DNA from: Vreelandella profundi
GTDB taxonomy: Bacteria > Pseudomonadota > Gammaproteobacteria > Pseudomonadales > Halomonadaceae
DNA: 64,000 nt
Assembly (NCBI RefSeq): GCF_019722725.1
Contig: NZ_CP077941.1
Location: 1,116,001-1,180,000, forward strand
Direction: 5' to 3'
In this document: piece after piece, positions 54,970 to 64,000 of the stretch
How positions within the stretch are numbered: the stretch's first letter is position 1
How the letters are laid out: the number at the start of each line of letters is the position of its first letter
The notes under the pieces: generated by a model
Told to the model about the DNA's origin: nothing
The model's database searches: none
Seen by the model: the letters and a program-made list of their open reading frames with translations, nothing else
Translations under genes and position numbers: made by a program

Positions 54970-54996
54970 GACATGGCCCCTTGCTCAGGGGCTTTA
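54970..54996 (+). terminator. Probable terminator of ugd
   Basis: GCCCCT / AGGGGC (54976-54981 with 54987-54992), loop TGCTC, then TTTAG. An outer ATGAC/GTCAT pairing can extend the structure. The T run is short. Confidence 0.5.
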
Positions 54997-55075
54997 GTCA
55001 TTATGGTGCTTGTTATTATAGACTTGTTATCTGTGATCATCGCTCGCGGGTCTTGTTGTTAAAAGGAGTTTACAA

Positions 55076-56671
55076 ATGGAAGCCATTTTAAAAGCATTTC
55101 ACGAACAACAGCCCGATGCTAGTGTGGCTAAAGAGCTAGTCTCTTTTGGCACATCCGGTCACCGTGGCCGCTCACTTGAGCGAACGTTCAATGCTGCACA
55201 TATCTACGCAATCACCCAAGCGGTAGTCGATTATCGACGTGAAGAGGGCTATCAAGGGCCGCTGTTTTTAGGCTTTGATACTCATGCGCTTTCTCGCCCA
55301 GCTTGGGAGTGCGTGCTGCAGGTGTTGGCCGCTAATAAGGTTCCGGTCTTTGTTGAGAAGGCTCACGGCTATACCGCGACACCCTTAGTTAGCCACGCCA
55401 TTTTGCAGCATAATCGCTCTCAAGATCAGATTGAATCTCATACCGGCTTGGCGGATGGCTTGATCATCACGCCATCACATAACCCTCCGGAAGATGGTGG
55501 CATTAAGTACAACCCCCACCATGGCGGTCCCGCTGACACGGATGCGACGGGCTGGATAGAGCAACGCGCCAATGAGTATCTACTTCGCCATTTAGACGAT
55601 GTTCTCACCGTCTCTATTGAAGAGGCGATTGCGCACGCTCAAGAGTACGATTACACCGCGCATTATGTGACTCAGCTTGGCACCGTGGTGGACATGAGTG
55701 CGATTCAGAAATCGAACCTAACGCTGGGCGCTGACCCGATGGGCGGCACGGCGCTGCCGGTATGGCAGGCGGTCGCGGCGCATTACCAATTGAATCTTGA
55801 GGTGGTGAATACCACCATTGATCCTGAATTTGGGTTTATGCCGCCGGATCACGACGGTAAAATCCGCATGGATTGCTCAAGCCCCGCTGCCATGGCCAAT
55901 TTATTAAAGATTAAAGATCGCTTTGATATCGCCTTTGGTAATGATCCTGATGCGGATCGCCACGGCATTGTTGATGCTAGCGGATTGATGAATCCGAACC
56001 ACTTTTTAGCCGTGTGTATTGATTATCTGATCACACATCGCCCAGAGTGGGGCGCTACCTTGAAAATAGGTAAAACACTGGTCTCATCTTCCATGATTGA
56101 TCGCGTGGTTGATTCGCATCAGCGTGAGCTTTATGAGGTGCCAGTAGGCTTTAAGTGGTTTGTGGAGGGCCTGCATGAAGGGTGGTTGGCCTTTGGCGGT
56201 GAAGAAAGCGCTGGCGCCAGCTTGCTGACTTGCGATGGAAGTGCATGGTCTACTGATAAAGACGGCATTGTGTTGTGCCTTTTAGCGGCTGAGATCATGG
56301 CAGTCACGGGCAAAACGCCTAGCGAGTATTACCGTACACTCACTGAGCGCTTTGGCGAGCCTTTCTACAAGCGTGTTGATACTGCCTGTTCGTCTGAAGA
56401 GAAAGCAGCATTTAAAAAGTTAAGCGCTGATAGTGTGACTGAAAAAAACCTGGCAGGTGATGCCATTACTGCCGTGCTAGTCGCAGCGTCTGGTAATGGC
56501 GCTTCTATCGGCGGTATTAAAGTCACCACTGAAAACGGCTGGTTTGCCGCACGCCCCAGTGGCACTGAGTCACTTTACAAAGTGTATGCAGAAAGCTTTA
56601 AAGGCGAACAGCACTTAGATGAGCTGATTGAGAATGCCAAGACGTTACTTTCAAGTGTGTTAAAGGGATAG
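55076..56671 (+). CDS. pgm: Phosphoglucomutase (alpha-D-glucose specific)
   Basis: 531 residues, E. coli Pgm type (546). SFGTSGHRGRSL opens domain 1, the phosphoserine is Ser134 in ITPSHNPPEDGG, the metal loop is NDPDADRHG, the sugar loop is FGGEESAG, and the C-terminal phosphate-binding ARPSGTESLYK is present. It interconverts glucose-1-P and glucose-6-P. Strong AAAGGAG lies upstream of the ATG. It feeds GalU and Ugd. With pgi broken, it is the main visible exit for glucose-6-P. Confidence 0.95.
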   Translation: MEAILKAFHEQQPDASVAKELVSFGTSGHRGRSLERTFNAAHIYAITQAVVDYRREEGYQGPLFLGFDTHALSRPAWECVLQVLAANKVPVFVEKAHGYTATPLVSHAILQHNRSQDQIESHTGLADGLIITPSHNPPEDGGIKYNPHHGGPADTDATGWIEQRANEYLLRHLDDVLTVSIEEAIAHAQEYDYTAHYVTQLGTVVDMSAIQKSNLTLGADPMGGTALPVWQAVAAHYQLNLEVVNTTIDPEFGFMPPDHDGKIRMDCSSPAAMANLLKIKDRFDIAFGNDPDADRHGIVDASGLMNPNHFLAVCIDYLITHRPEWGATLKIGKTLVSSSMIDRVVDSHQRELYEVPVGFKWFVEGLHEGWLAFGGEESAGASLLTCDGSAWSTDKDGIVLCLLAAEIMAVTGKTPSEYYRTLTERFGEPFYKRVDTACSSEEKAAFKKLSADSVTEKNLAGDAITAVLVAASGNGASIGGIKVTTENGWFAARPSGTESLYKVYAESFKGEQHLDELIENAKTLLSSVLKG

Positions 56672-56863
56672 CACCGCCATAAGGTGCCATATTGTGCCGC
56701 AATGACACATTGATGCGCGTTCTTTGTGGCTTTGGATAATATACCATATTGATGCCATCGTACTGTAAATTATACAGTTACCTATAAAGGTGGCGTGGCT
56801 GGCTTGGAGCTTGCTTTGCAAAGGTAACGGTTGTTATCTAGTCATTATCACGGAAGATACACT

Positions 56864-57607
56864 ATGAATGCTCCTCTCACTGCGGTGAATCACCGCCTAT
56901 ATACGCCTGCTAATGAGCTAGCGGCTCATGCTGAGCATTTGCAGGCGATGTCGTTAAGCGATTTACTCGTCAGCGATTCTGCGTCTGCCGTTCAACGTGC
57001 TGAGTCACTGGCGTTTACTGTTGGTACGCTTCATGTGGACTTCAGTAAGCAGCGCCTGACGACAAGAACTATCGCTTTACTCGTAGAGTGGGCGCAGAGC
57101 TGTGGGTTGGAAAAAAAACGCGAGGCACTATTTGCGGGTGATGTGGTTAACCCTTCAGAGCATCGTGCAGCGCTGCACATGGCCGCTAGATGGCCTGCTG
57201 GTGTGACACCCCCTGAGGGCATGGCACCCGGCGTGAGTTTTTGCCAACAGCAGCGTTTAAACATGGCTGAAATGGTTGAGCGTTTACATTGTGGCCAATG
57301 GTTTGGCGCAATCGGCCAGGCCATCACTGATGTGGTACATATTGGCGTTGGTGGCTCTGATTTAGGGCCCAAAATGATCAGTGAAGCGTTATCCGATCGA
57401 CCAAGCCAAGCTCACTTAAACGTTCACTATGTATCGAGTATGGATGGGGCTCAGCTTCTGCCGCTAATGGAACGTTTAGATCCAGCTACTACGCTGTTAG
57501 TGCTGGCTTCTAAATCGTTTACCACCGCGGATACTCAGTTCAATGCTCGTACTGCCCTGGCATGGCTGAGTGATTCCCTTGAGGTCGATGTGGCAACGGT
57601 TTGTCGC
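56864..57607 (+). pseudogene. pgi: Glucose-6-phosphate isomerase, 5' part (gene split by an IS element)
   Basis: The first 248 codons of Pgi. IGVGGSDLGPKM and the SKSFTTADTQFNA phosphate-binding segment are intact. The reading frame runs into the IS after TGT CGC and would stop nine or ten codons later (57637). Joining base 57607 to 59294, that is removing the IS and one GTCGC copy, restores one 557-codon frame with VCRH at the junction, close to E. coli Pgi (549). Start ATG 56864 has GGAAG nine bases upstream. Otherwise undamaged, which suggests a recent insertion. Confidence 0.93.
57603..57607. repeat. Target-site duplication, left copy (GTCGC)
   Basis: Matches GTCGC at 59289-59293; one copy is needed to rebuild the pgi frame. 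Confidence 0.75.
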
Positions 57608-57643
57608 GGTAATCGTCAAGTAAGTTGTCGTCTCTGACTATAT

Positions 57644-58717
57644 TTATGCAGCCTTCTTTTCTGGTTCGTTTACCGTCACACTCAGCTCTCTTTCTGGGTT
57701 AAGTGATACTGTCTTTACGGGTGTCCAGTTACGTGTGTTGCCGCTCCATCGCGCTGGGTTGGCGTTGCGCGCTGCTCGATTGATTTGATCGCGCTTAATC
57801 AGTATTTCCGTGTCCTGACCCGCGTGCCGTTGGGCGGGGGTGACGAGACGGATTCCGCTGTGGCGGTGCTCGTGGTTGTACCACTGAACGAAGCCAGCTA
57901 CCCATTCCCGTGCAGCATCAACATGGGCGAAGCCCTTCGTTGGATAACAGGGACGATACTTGCACGTACGGAACAGCGACTCTGAGTAAGGGTTATCGTT
58001 GCTGACCCGGGGTCGACTGAACGAGGGGGTGATGCCTAGCTCATGCAGTTTCTCTAATAGCGTGGCCCCCTTAAACGGGCTGCCATTATCGGCATGAAGT
58101 ACCAAGGGCTGATCGACGACCTGCTCGGCCAGCACTGCACGTTCCAGCACCGTGCGGGAGTTATGGGCTGATTCCGCGAGGAAGACTTCCCAGCCGATGA
58201 TTTTGCGGCTGTAAATATCAAGCATCATGACCAGATAGTAATACTCACCTTTGATGGGGCCACCCAGCCAGGTCGCGTCCCACGTCCAAACGCAGTTAGG
58301 CGCCGTCGCCTGATACGTCGTCGGTCGGGCGTGACGCTTCGGCAACTTGGCGCGGCCCCGATGGATCGCTTCTTTGTGTTTATGCAACACGCGATAGAAG
58401 GTGGAAGCTGAGGCGAGGTAGCGCGCTTCCTCATCGAACAGTCTTACCACGATCTGTTCCGGCGGCAAGTGGGCATAGTCTGGCCGGTGGCAAATGTCGA
58501 GGATTTCCTGCTGCTCTATCGGCGTGAGCGCATTCGCCGGTGTGGGCCGCTCAACTAAAGGCCGCAGGTCTTCGCGAAGTTCACCATCGCGTGTCCAGCG
58601 TTGATACGTCCGAGCACTCATGCCCAGTTCACGGCAGGCGGCTGCTAAACGTGCACCGTGAGCACGGGCGTTATCGATCAGCGCAATGGCATGTCGGCGA
58701 TCAGGGGTGCTAATCAT
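57644..58717 (-). CDS. IS3-family transposase OrfB (DDE integrase core)
   Basis: 357 residues. An N-terminal helix-turn-helix region (ACRELGMSARTYQRWTRDG) precedes the rve core, with the DDE triad visible in WTWDATW, LHADNGSPFKG and NDNPYSESLFR. It catalyses strand cutting and joining for the IS. Its ATG overlaps the orfA stop (ATGA), and it lies in the -1 frame of orfA. As in other IS3 elements the active enzyme is probably an OrfAB fusion made by frameshifting at the A7 run (58747-58753). Intact. Confidence 0.93.
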   Translation of the reverse strand: MISTPDRRHAIALIDNARAHGARLAAACRELGMSARTYQRWTRDGELREDLRPLVERPTPANALTPIEQQEILDICHRPDYAHLPPEQIVVRLFDEEARYLASASTFYRVLHKHKEAIHRGRAKLPKRHARPTTYQATAPNCVWTWDATWLGGPIKGEYYYLVMMLDIYSRKIIGWEVFLAESAHNSRTVLERAVLAEQVVDQPLVLHADNGSPFKGATLLEKLHELGITPSFSRPRVSNDNPYSESLFRTCKYRPCYPTKGFAHVDAAREWVAGFVQWYNHEHRHSGIRLVTPAQRHAGQDTEILIKRDQINRAARNANPARWSGNTRNWTPVKTVSLNPERELSVTVNEPEKKAA

Positions 58718-59211
58718 TCGTCCTCGTCCCCCCAGATCGCCGCTGCTTTTTTTCGCAGCGTTAACAAGGCCGCTGTTTCGGCTAACGCACTGTTCTTGCG
58801 AGCCAGTTCTTTCTCCAGTGCTTTAATATGTTTGCGCTGCTGTTTGAGCTCATCTGCCTCACGCTGGCGTTCTGACTGTGACAAGCAGGCCGCCTGTTCA
58901 CAGTCAGAACGCCATTGCTCCAATTGTTCTGGATAGAGGCCGCGACGGCGGCAATACTCAGCCACGTCGTGAGCATTCATTGAGGCCGTCTCAACAACAG
59001 CGCTAAATTTATCACGGGAAGACCATCCATCAGCGCCTTTGCCCAAGGCATCTGGTAAACATTTTCCATTAATACGTGCTTCTTTACGCCATTTATAAAC
59101 CGTGGCTAATGAGATGCCTTCCTGTGCTGCAATCTCATGGGGTGAAAGGGCATGAGGCGGCAGTAATTTGGCCACCACCGCTTGCCGACGTTCATCTGAA
59201 TAGCGAGGCAT
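58714..59211 (-). CDS. IS3-family transposase OrfA (DNA-binding helix-turn-helix)
   Basis: 165 residues starting MPRYSDERRQAVVAKLLPP. The helix-turn-helix is HEIAAQEGISLATVYKWRKE, and a C-terminal leucine-zipper-like coiled coil (about 110-155) follows, as in other IS3 OrfA proteins that recognise the ends and dimerise. The ATG at 59211 has AGGAG upstream. It ends LRKKAAAIWGDEDE, where the LRKKA codons contain the A7 slippery run. Confidence 0.93.
   Translation of the reverse strand: MPRYSDERRQAVVAKLLPPHALSPHEIAAQEGISLATVYKWRKEARINGKCLPDALGKGADGWSSRDKFSAVVETASMNAHDVAEYCRRRGLYPEQLEQWRSDCEQAACLSQSERQREADELKQQRKHIKALEKELARKNSALAETAALLTLRKKAAAIWGDEDE
58747..58753 (-). other. Candidate -1 programmed frameshift site (A7) in orfA
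   Basis: On the minus strand the codons CGA AAA AAA GCA give a seven-A slippery run. The -1 frame after it stays open through SSGDLGGRGR into MISTPD of OrfB, so slippage would yield an OrfAB fusion as in classical IS3 elements. Confidence 0.7.
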
Positions 59212-59288
59212 GAGTGTCTCCTTTGACCCCCTGATCAATGTTTAAGAAAGAATATCAGAGGGTGCGACACTTATCCTGACACTGGGGG

Positions 59289-59293
59289 GTCGC
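59289..59293. repeat. Target-site duplication, right copy (GTCGC)
   Basis: Right-hand partner of 57603-57607. Confidence 0.75.
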
Positions 59294-60223
59294 CACCAAT
59301 TGATCGGGGTGTCTTCCAAGCCTGAAAAAATGACCGAGTTTGGCGTCCCAGAGGCTCACCAACTGGTTTTTAAAGACTGGATCGGCGGGCGTTTCTCGCT
59401 GTGGTCGCCCATTGGTGTCAGCATTGCTATTCAGCTAGGTATGAGGAGCTTTAATGCGTTGCTGGAAGGCGCGCATGCTATGGATCATCATTTTCTTGAA
59501 ACACCGCTTACAGAGAATGTACCTGCACTGCTCGCATTAGTGGGCGCTTGGAATTGCCAGTTTCTCAATATCTCGACCCATGCGGTATTACCCTATGATG
59601 GCCGGTTAAAAAGCCTGCCTGCTTATTTACAGCAGTTAGAGATGGAGTCGAACGGTAAGAGTGTGTGTCTTGATGGTCGCTCGGTTACCCATACGACCTG
59701 TCCCATTATTTGGGGGGATGTGGGGCCGAATGCGCAGCATGCATTTTACCAATTGTTGCACCAGGGCAGTCATACGGTAAGCGCAGATTTTGTGGCCGTC
59801 GCCAAGCGCAAGGTGAACGCAACGCCACGAGTAGAAAAATCGCTGGCGACTCAGGAGCAGCTAACCTTAGCTAACTGCTTAGCGCAGGCTCAGTTGTTTG
59901 CATTGGGGGATGATGCTATTCCTAGCGCACTGCGTGGGCACATGGCACAAGGTTATCGCGGTAATCAACCCAATTCGGTGCTATTGCTTAAGCAATTAGA
60001 CGCGTGGAGTATGGGGGCCTTAATAGCGCTTTATGAGCACAAGGTGTTTGTGCAATCGGTGTTGTGGAATCTTAATCCCTTTGATCAACCAGGTGTTGAG
60101 CTAGGTAAAAAGCTTGCAAATAGCTTGTGCCATACATTGGAAGGCAACCCCGCTGAGCAAAGTGTGGTGAGCGATCCAAGCACCGAACAGCTGGTGCGAA
60201 AAGTAGGCGAATGGCGTCACTGA
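59294..60223 (+). pseudogene. pgi: Glucose-6-phosphate isomerase, 3' part (gene split by an IS element)
   Basis: The last 310 codons, beginning HQLIGVSSKPEKM. Both Pgi signatures are intact: DWIGGRFSLWSPIG, and the C-terminal signature reading FDQPGVELGK. There are no frameshifts or internal stops. The fragment lacks a native start; a TTG at 59300 could be misread as one, but a C-terminal half alone should not form the active site. It keeps normal codon use, consistent with recent inactivation. galU follows 56 bp later. Confidence 0.92.
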
Positions 60224-60279
60224 TGGTGCCAGCTCAGCCATGAATCAAACGACTAGTAACGTTATAAAGGAAATCATTA

Positions 60280-61140
60280 ATGACGCAGGTGCGTAAAGCG
60301 ATTATTCCCGTAGCAGGTTTTGGTACCCGTTTATTGCCAATCAGTAAGGCAATTCCCAAAGAGATGGTGCCGGTAGTCGACCGTCCATTGATTCAGCATG
60401 TGGTGGAAGAAGCGCTGGCGGCAGGGATTAATGAGATTATCTTGGTGACGCGATCAGGAAAATCCGCCATTGAAGATCACTTCGATGCGCATGCTGAGCT
60501 TGAAGACTCACTGGCTAGCAAAGGTAAAGACGCGCTGTTAGAAGTATTGGCTGCTATCGCCCCGCCGCAGTTAAAAATTACCAGCGTGCGACAGCCTAAC
60601 GCGAAAGGTCTTGGGCATGCGGTATTTTGCGCAGCTCATTTACTAGGCGAGAACGAGCCCTTCGCTGTGATTCTGCCCGATGTGCTGGTCAAACCACAGG
60701 CGGGCGATGCTCGCTGTGACCTTGGTGACATGGTGATGCGCTGGGATGCGAACAGCGCTGCGCAAATCATGGTGGAAGCCGTGCCGGAGAATGAAGTGTA
60801 TCGCTACGGCATTGTGGACTGTGGCGGCAGCGAACCGAATGCAGGTGAAAGCGCCGATATGCGTGGCGTGGTTGAAAAGCCTAAGCCAGAAGAAGCGCCT
60901 TCGCGTCTTTCTGTCATTGGGCGCTACGTGCTGCCTTACCGTGTGATGGAGCTATTAAGCGATCAGTCACCCGGTGCCGGTAACGAGATCCAACTGACCG
61001 ATGCGATTGACCGTTTAATGCAGGAAGGCCATTCAGTGCAGGCTTTCCGCATGACAGGCCGTACCTTTGATTGCGGTCACATTGAGGGCTGGTTGAAAGC
61101 GAATACTGTTCTCGCTCGGGAAGCAGGTTATGATGTATAG
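60280..61140 (+). CDS. galU: UTP-glucose-1-phosphate uridylyltransferase
   Basis: 286 residues. The nucleotidyltransferase motif VAGFGTRLLPISKAIPKEM is complete, followed by VVDRPLIQHVVEEA, and VILPDVLV, VVEKPKPEEAPS, GAGNEIQLTDAI and FDCGHIEGWL are typical GalU blocks. It makes UDP-glucose from glucose-1-P and UTP, the substrate of Ugd and of many glycosyltransferases. AAAGGA lies upstream of ATG. Transcription from upstream pgi could be affected by the IS insertion (polar effect). Confidence 0.96.
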   Translation: MTQVRKAIIPVAGFGTRLLPISKAIPKEMVPVVDRPLIQHVVEEALAAGINEIILVTRSGKSAIEDHFDAHAELEDSLASKGKDALLEVLAAIAPPQLKITSVRQPNAKGLGHAVFCAAHLLGENEPFAVILPDVLVKPQAGDARCDLGDMVMRWDANSAAQIMVEAVPENEVYRYGIVDCGGSEPNAGESADMRGVVEKPKPEEAPSRLSVIGRYVLPYRVMELLSDQSPGAGNEIQLTDAIDRLMQEGHSVQAFRMTGRTFDCGHIEGWLKANTVLAREAGYDV

Positions 61141-61177
61141 CTAGTGACGAAGCCTAATACATATAATCATGAAGTTG

Positions 61178-61206
61178 GCAGGCGACATAGGCCGCCTGCT
61201 GTCGTT
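61178..61206 (+). terminator. Terminator-like hairpin after galU
   Basis: GCAGGCG / CGCCTGC (61178-61184 with 61193-61199), 8-base loop, then TGTCGTTT. The T run is poor; an alternative CGACA/TGTCG pairing exists. Confidence 0.4.
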
Positions 61207-61302
61207 TAAAGACTTTATTATTACGAATAAATGGCTTCTAAAGTTGCAGGTATGAGGATTGAATCTCAGCCTAAAAACATCCATGTTTGATGGAGAATTC
61301 TA

Positions 61303-62055
61303 GTGAGAAAGGAGTCTTTTGATTTTTATGTTTTGACCATGAGAACCCCTGAAAGGGTTGAATCAATTGAACGTCAGCTATCTAATATGTCTATTGATTA
61401 TAAGTTGATTGATGCTGTTCGATATAGCAAGGAGACTTTTAATGATTCTGTTTTTATTGACAAAAAAATTGTTTTCGGTAGAAATGGTAGAGCACTTACC
61501 AACGGTGAAGTAGGTTGTTTCTTAAGCCATAAGAAAATATGGGAACAAGTTTTTCTGTCTTGTAATGCTGGAGTTGTTTTTGAAGATGATGCCATTGTCG
61601 ATAAAAGACTTGTGGGTTTTTTGGCACAGCTTGAATGTAGCAAGCTTGACTATGATGTTATTCTTCTTGGTCACTCTAAAAAAGATCATCGATCTCGTAA
61701 ACTTTACCATTTTTTAGAGCCTCTTAAAAATCACATTAAATTAGGAGATTACTCTGTCGGTAGAGGATTTAAAACCTGGCCTTCTGGCGCTGTCGGATAC
61801 GTTGTGACTCCACAAGGAGCTGAGAAACTTCTAAATTCTTCTATTGAAATTAAAAGCGTTTTAGATGATTGGCCTTTGTTTGAGCAGCAAGGCGCTATTG
61901 TTAAAGAAGTTAGGCCTTTGCTTGTTTGGGAAGATTTTATCAATATGAAAAGTTCTTTAGAAAATGATAGGAAAACGCCAGCAAGAAAAAAAATATTTTT
62001 TCTTGCTCGCATTTTAAGAGGTCTTGTTAGAAATGCTATCTCTAAATTAGGTTGA
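61303..62055 (+). CDS. Glycosyltransferase family 25 (LPS/O-antigen type)
   Basis: 250 residues. FDFYVLTMRTPERVESIERQ is the GT25 opening, TNGEVGCFLSHKKIWE is the conserved central motif, and VVFEDDAIVD carries the acidic pair. GT25 enzymes add galactose or glucose in LPS and capsule synthesis. GTG start with GGAG eight bases upstream. The gene is AT-rich and unlike galU in codon use, matching the 22.6-26.8 kb block. It probably belongs functionally with that block and the next gene. Confidence 0.87.
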   Translation: MRKESFDFYVLTMRTPERVESIERQLSNMSIDYKLIDAVRYSKETFNDSVFIDKKIVFGRNGRALTNGEVGCFLSHKKIWEQVFLSCNAGVVFEDDAIVDKRLVGFLAQLECSKLDYDVILLGHSKKDHRSRKLYHFLEPLKNHIKLGDYSVGRGFKTWPSGAVGYVVTPQGAEKLLNSSIEIKSVLDDWPLFEQQGAIVKEVRPLLVWEDFINMKSSLENDRKTPARKKIFFLARILRGLVRNAISKLG

Positions 62056-62064
62056 TACTGATAT

Positions 62065-63306
62065 ATGGCACGATTTTTTAGTATGCTTGATAGAAGCCTT
62101 CCCTTTTTAACCGCCGCTAGCCCAGGTGGTTTTAGAATATTTGTGCTGGGCTTTACTGGTTTTTTTATGGCCCGAGAAGATATTACATACTTTTCGGCTG
62201 AATATACATTGGCATCATTTTTCGTGATGATATCTGGAATCGGATTTGCCACCATTTTGATGAAAAGTATGGCAGAAAAAGAAAGCTTTGCGCTTTTTCT
62301 GAACTATGCAATTTCTTCGGTCTTCATCGGAGGGGGGGTGTCGATATTTTGTTTGTTTTTGATCTCTTATATCGTACCCGTGCCAGATTTCTATTCGGTT
62401 TTCGTATTGATAGTGGTTACTTCAGTTTATCAGGTGTTTCGTAATTACTTGGTTTTTAAGCGAAGCTTTTTAATGCTGTTGGTTAATGATTTATTAGTTG
62501 GCATTTTCTTTGTCGCAGTATCGTTGGTGCTGTTTTTGAACTTTGGTCATTTAGATGTCGCTGATGTGTTAGATCTACTGTCAGTTTCATATTCTTTAGC
62601 CTTGCTAATGATGATTTCATTTATGTTGATAATCAAAAAGGTACGATTGGCAGATGGAGTGGGATGGGTGTCTAAACAGAGTGTTATATCTAGTTTAGTT
62701 GTAGGTCTATCTAATTCTGCCAGTAGCGGAGTCGGTTTTATTCTTCCATCGCTTTTTGTTTCACTAGGTGGAGGAGATGTCGCTATAGTAGCTTCGCTGG
62801 CAGCCGCTGTTTTTAGTGCGATGTCAGCTCTGCCCCGGGGTATGATCAATAATAATGCTGCCAGTTTGTCACGAATGGTTTTAGTTCGTGAATACTCTTA
62901 TCAATTTATTATTAAGCTAAAGCAAAAAATAAACAGATTGGTTTTTGTGTTGGTGCCTTTATTGTCTTTTCTAATAATTTTTTACTTCTATGTGATAGGC
63001 ACTGTCAGTGAGTTTTGGATGGTGATTTTTTTTGTATGTTCTTTTGGATTTAACGTCGCATCTGGGCAGTTAGGGGTAGTAGAGTCAGTGCTCATTAATT
63101 TTTGTGGATATGAACGTCTTTCACTTTATTTTAATGCCGCTGTCTTTAGCTTGATAATGACTTTGTTTTTTATCGTAAAATATTTGCCTTCCGCGGGTGA
63201 GCTTATATTTTTAGTTTATTTTATTCCCATTTTCCTAGGAATTGTTAATATTTTAAGGATGCTCTGGTATCAGAAATTAGTTAAGCGGTTTTTTCAACCA
63301 TGTTGA
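62065..63306 (+). CDS. Wzx-like oligosaccharide flippase
   Basis: 413 residues with about 12 predicted transmembrane helices in regular spacing, and few charged residues except Lys/Arg in short loops. This matches the MOP-superfamily polysaccharide flippases that move undecaprenyl-PP-linked repeat units to the periplasm. It begins nine bases after the GT25 gene and shares its AT-rich composition. The 22.6-29.6 kb block has a Wzy-like and a Wzz-like protein but no flippase, so this gene is the likely missing piece. Sequence motifs are weak in the family; the call rests on topology and context. Confidence 0.75.
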   Translation: MARFFSMLDRSLPFLTAASPGGFRIFVLGFTGFFMAREDITYFSAEYTLASFFVMISGIGFATILMKSMAEKESFALFLNYAISSVFIGGGVSIFCLFLISYIVPVPDFYSVFVLIVVTSVYQVFRNYLVFKRSFLMLLVNDLLVGIFFVAVSLVLFLNFGHLDVADVLDLLSVSYSLALLMMISFMLIIKKVRLADGVGWVSKQSVISSLVVGLSNSASSGVGFILPSLFVSLGGGDVAIVASLAAAVFSAMSALPRGMINNNAASLSRMVLVREYSYQFIIKLKQKINRLVFVLVPLLSFLIIFYFYVIGTVSEFWMVIFFVCSFGFNVASGQLGVVESVLINFCGYERLSLYFNAAVFSLIMTLFFIVKYLPSAGELIFLVYFIPIFLGIVNILRMLWYQKLVKRFFQPC

Positions 63307-63508
63307 TCTCTTCTCTCAGTCCAGTACAGTTCTTTTAGTCTAGCTGTAAGATTAGCTATGTTGTTTTCGTTTAAAAATCGTTTATTTTATTTTGATGTTG
63401 CACCAGCCTTGTGCAAAAAAATATAGACTTTGGTCTTAATTTTGCGCATTAAAACGTTATACCGAACCGGCATAGGGTATGCAGGAGGGCGCGCCCGCAG
63501 TTAAATAA

Positions 63509-64000
<492 letters not shown>

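Larger units (their letters stand above)
57608..59288 (-). mobile_element. IS3-family insertion sequence inside pgi (about 1681 bp)
   Basis: Bounded by an apparent 5-bp GTCGC duplication. It carries orfA and orfB on the minus strand. The two ends are only imperfectly inverted: left GTCAAGTAAGTTGTCG against right (reverse complement) GTCAGGATAAGTGTCG, with indels. The length is on the long side for IS3 elements. Exact ends could shift by a base or two because the duplication and end bases overlap in sequence. Confidence 0.88.

Noticed and set aside
57608..59288. IS ends starting with TGTCGC/TGGCGA, a few bases wider
   Set aside because: These ends leave no target duplication and do not restore the pgi frame, whereas the GTCGC duplication does.
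59300..60223. A separate 307-residue gene starting at TTG 59300
   Set aside because: It is the C-terminal part of pgi cut off by the IS, not an independent gene.

Overview
The window looks like chromosomal DNA of a gammaproteobacterium close to Halomonas/Vreelandella. I infer this from gene content and order (HAD phosphatase-rppH-ptsP-NRDE-lgt-thyA-folA, mdh, Rsd, tandem porins, gdhA) and from protein similarity recalled by eye. No database search was run.

Layout. (1) 1-4014, minus strand: a tightly coupled four-gene aromatic-CoA operon, with a flavin monooxygenase/old-yellow-enzyme fusion, an SDR dehydrogenase, a MarR regulator and a crotonase cut by the left edge. (2) 4.4-19.5 kb: housekeeping genes, namely rsd, an RND efflux pump with its adaptor, mdh, the HAD/rppH/ptsP/NRDE/lgt/thyA/folA block with an odd membrane-anchored receiver protein, and a ProQ-family RNA chaperone. 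(3) 19.8-22.1 kb: two tandem paralogous porins. (4) 22.6-29.6 kb: an AT-rich O-antigen/exopolysaccharide block with a Wzz-like protein, a Wzy-like polymerase, an Alg14/Alg13-like glycosyltransferase pair, a GT4, a polyprenyl glycosylphosphotransferase and an O-antigen ligase-like protein. Its probable flippase and a GT25 lie far away at 61.3-63.3 kb. (5) 29.9-53.6 kb: a large ABC-transporter-dependent (group 2 type) capsule locus. It begins with a perfect ops element (GGCGGTAGCGTG), then a lipoprotein, KpsD, KpsM, KpsE, an unexpected beta-CASP metallo-beta-lactamase protein, and a KpsT with a long coiled-coil tail. Next come a TagD-like cytidylyltransferase, two LicD-like proteins, a TPR/CDP-glycerol glycerophosphotransferase-like protein and a GT2-pyruvyltransferase fusion. 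It ends with KpsC, a KdsB-KdsC fusion, a second KpsC-like protein, KdsA, KdsD and an acetyltransferase. (6) 53.8-61.1 kb: the nucleotide-sugar supply genes ugd, pgm, pgi and galU. pgi is split by a 1.68-kb IS3-family element with an apparent 5-bp target duplication. (7) From 63.56 kb: the start of gdhA.

How it fits together. The capsule genes suggest a teichoic-acid-like phosphopolymer: TagD would make CDP-glycerol or a similar activated polyol, and the TagF/LicD-like enzymes would transfer it. The polymer would be built on a beta-Kdo linker made by KpsC-type transferases from locally made CMP-Kdo (KdsD, KdsA, KdsBC) and exported by KpsMT-E-D. An RfaH-type factor acting at ops could be needed to carry transcription through intrinsic-terminator-like hairpins inside the locus. 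Pgm, GalU and Ugd would supply UDP-glucose and UDP-glucuronate. The pgi interruption would push glucose-6-phosphate toward these precursors or the pentose phosphate/Entner-Doudoroff routes, unless another pgi exists. The polymer chemistry and the regulation are inference; the gene content is seen directly.
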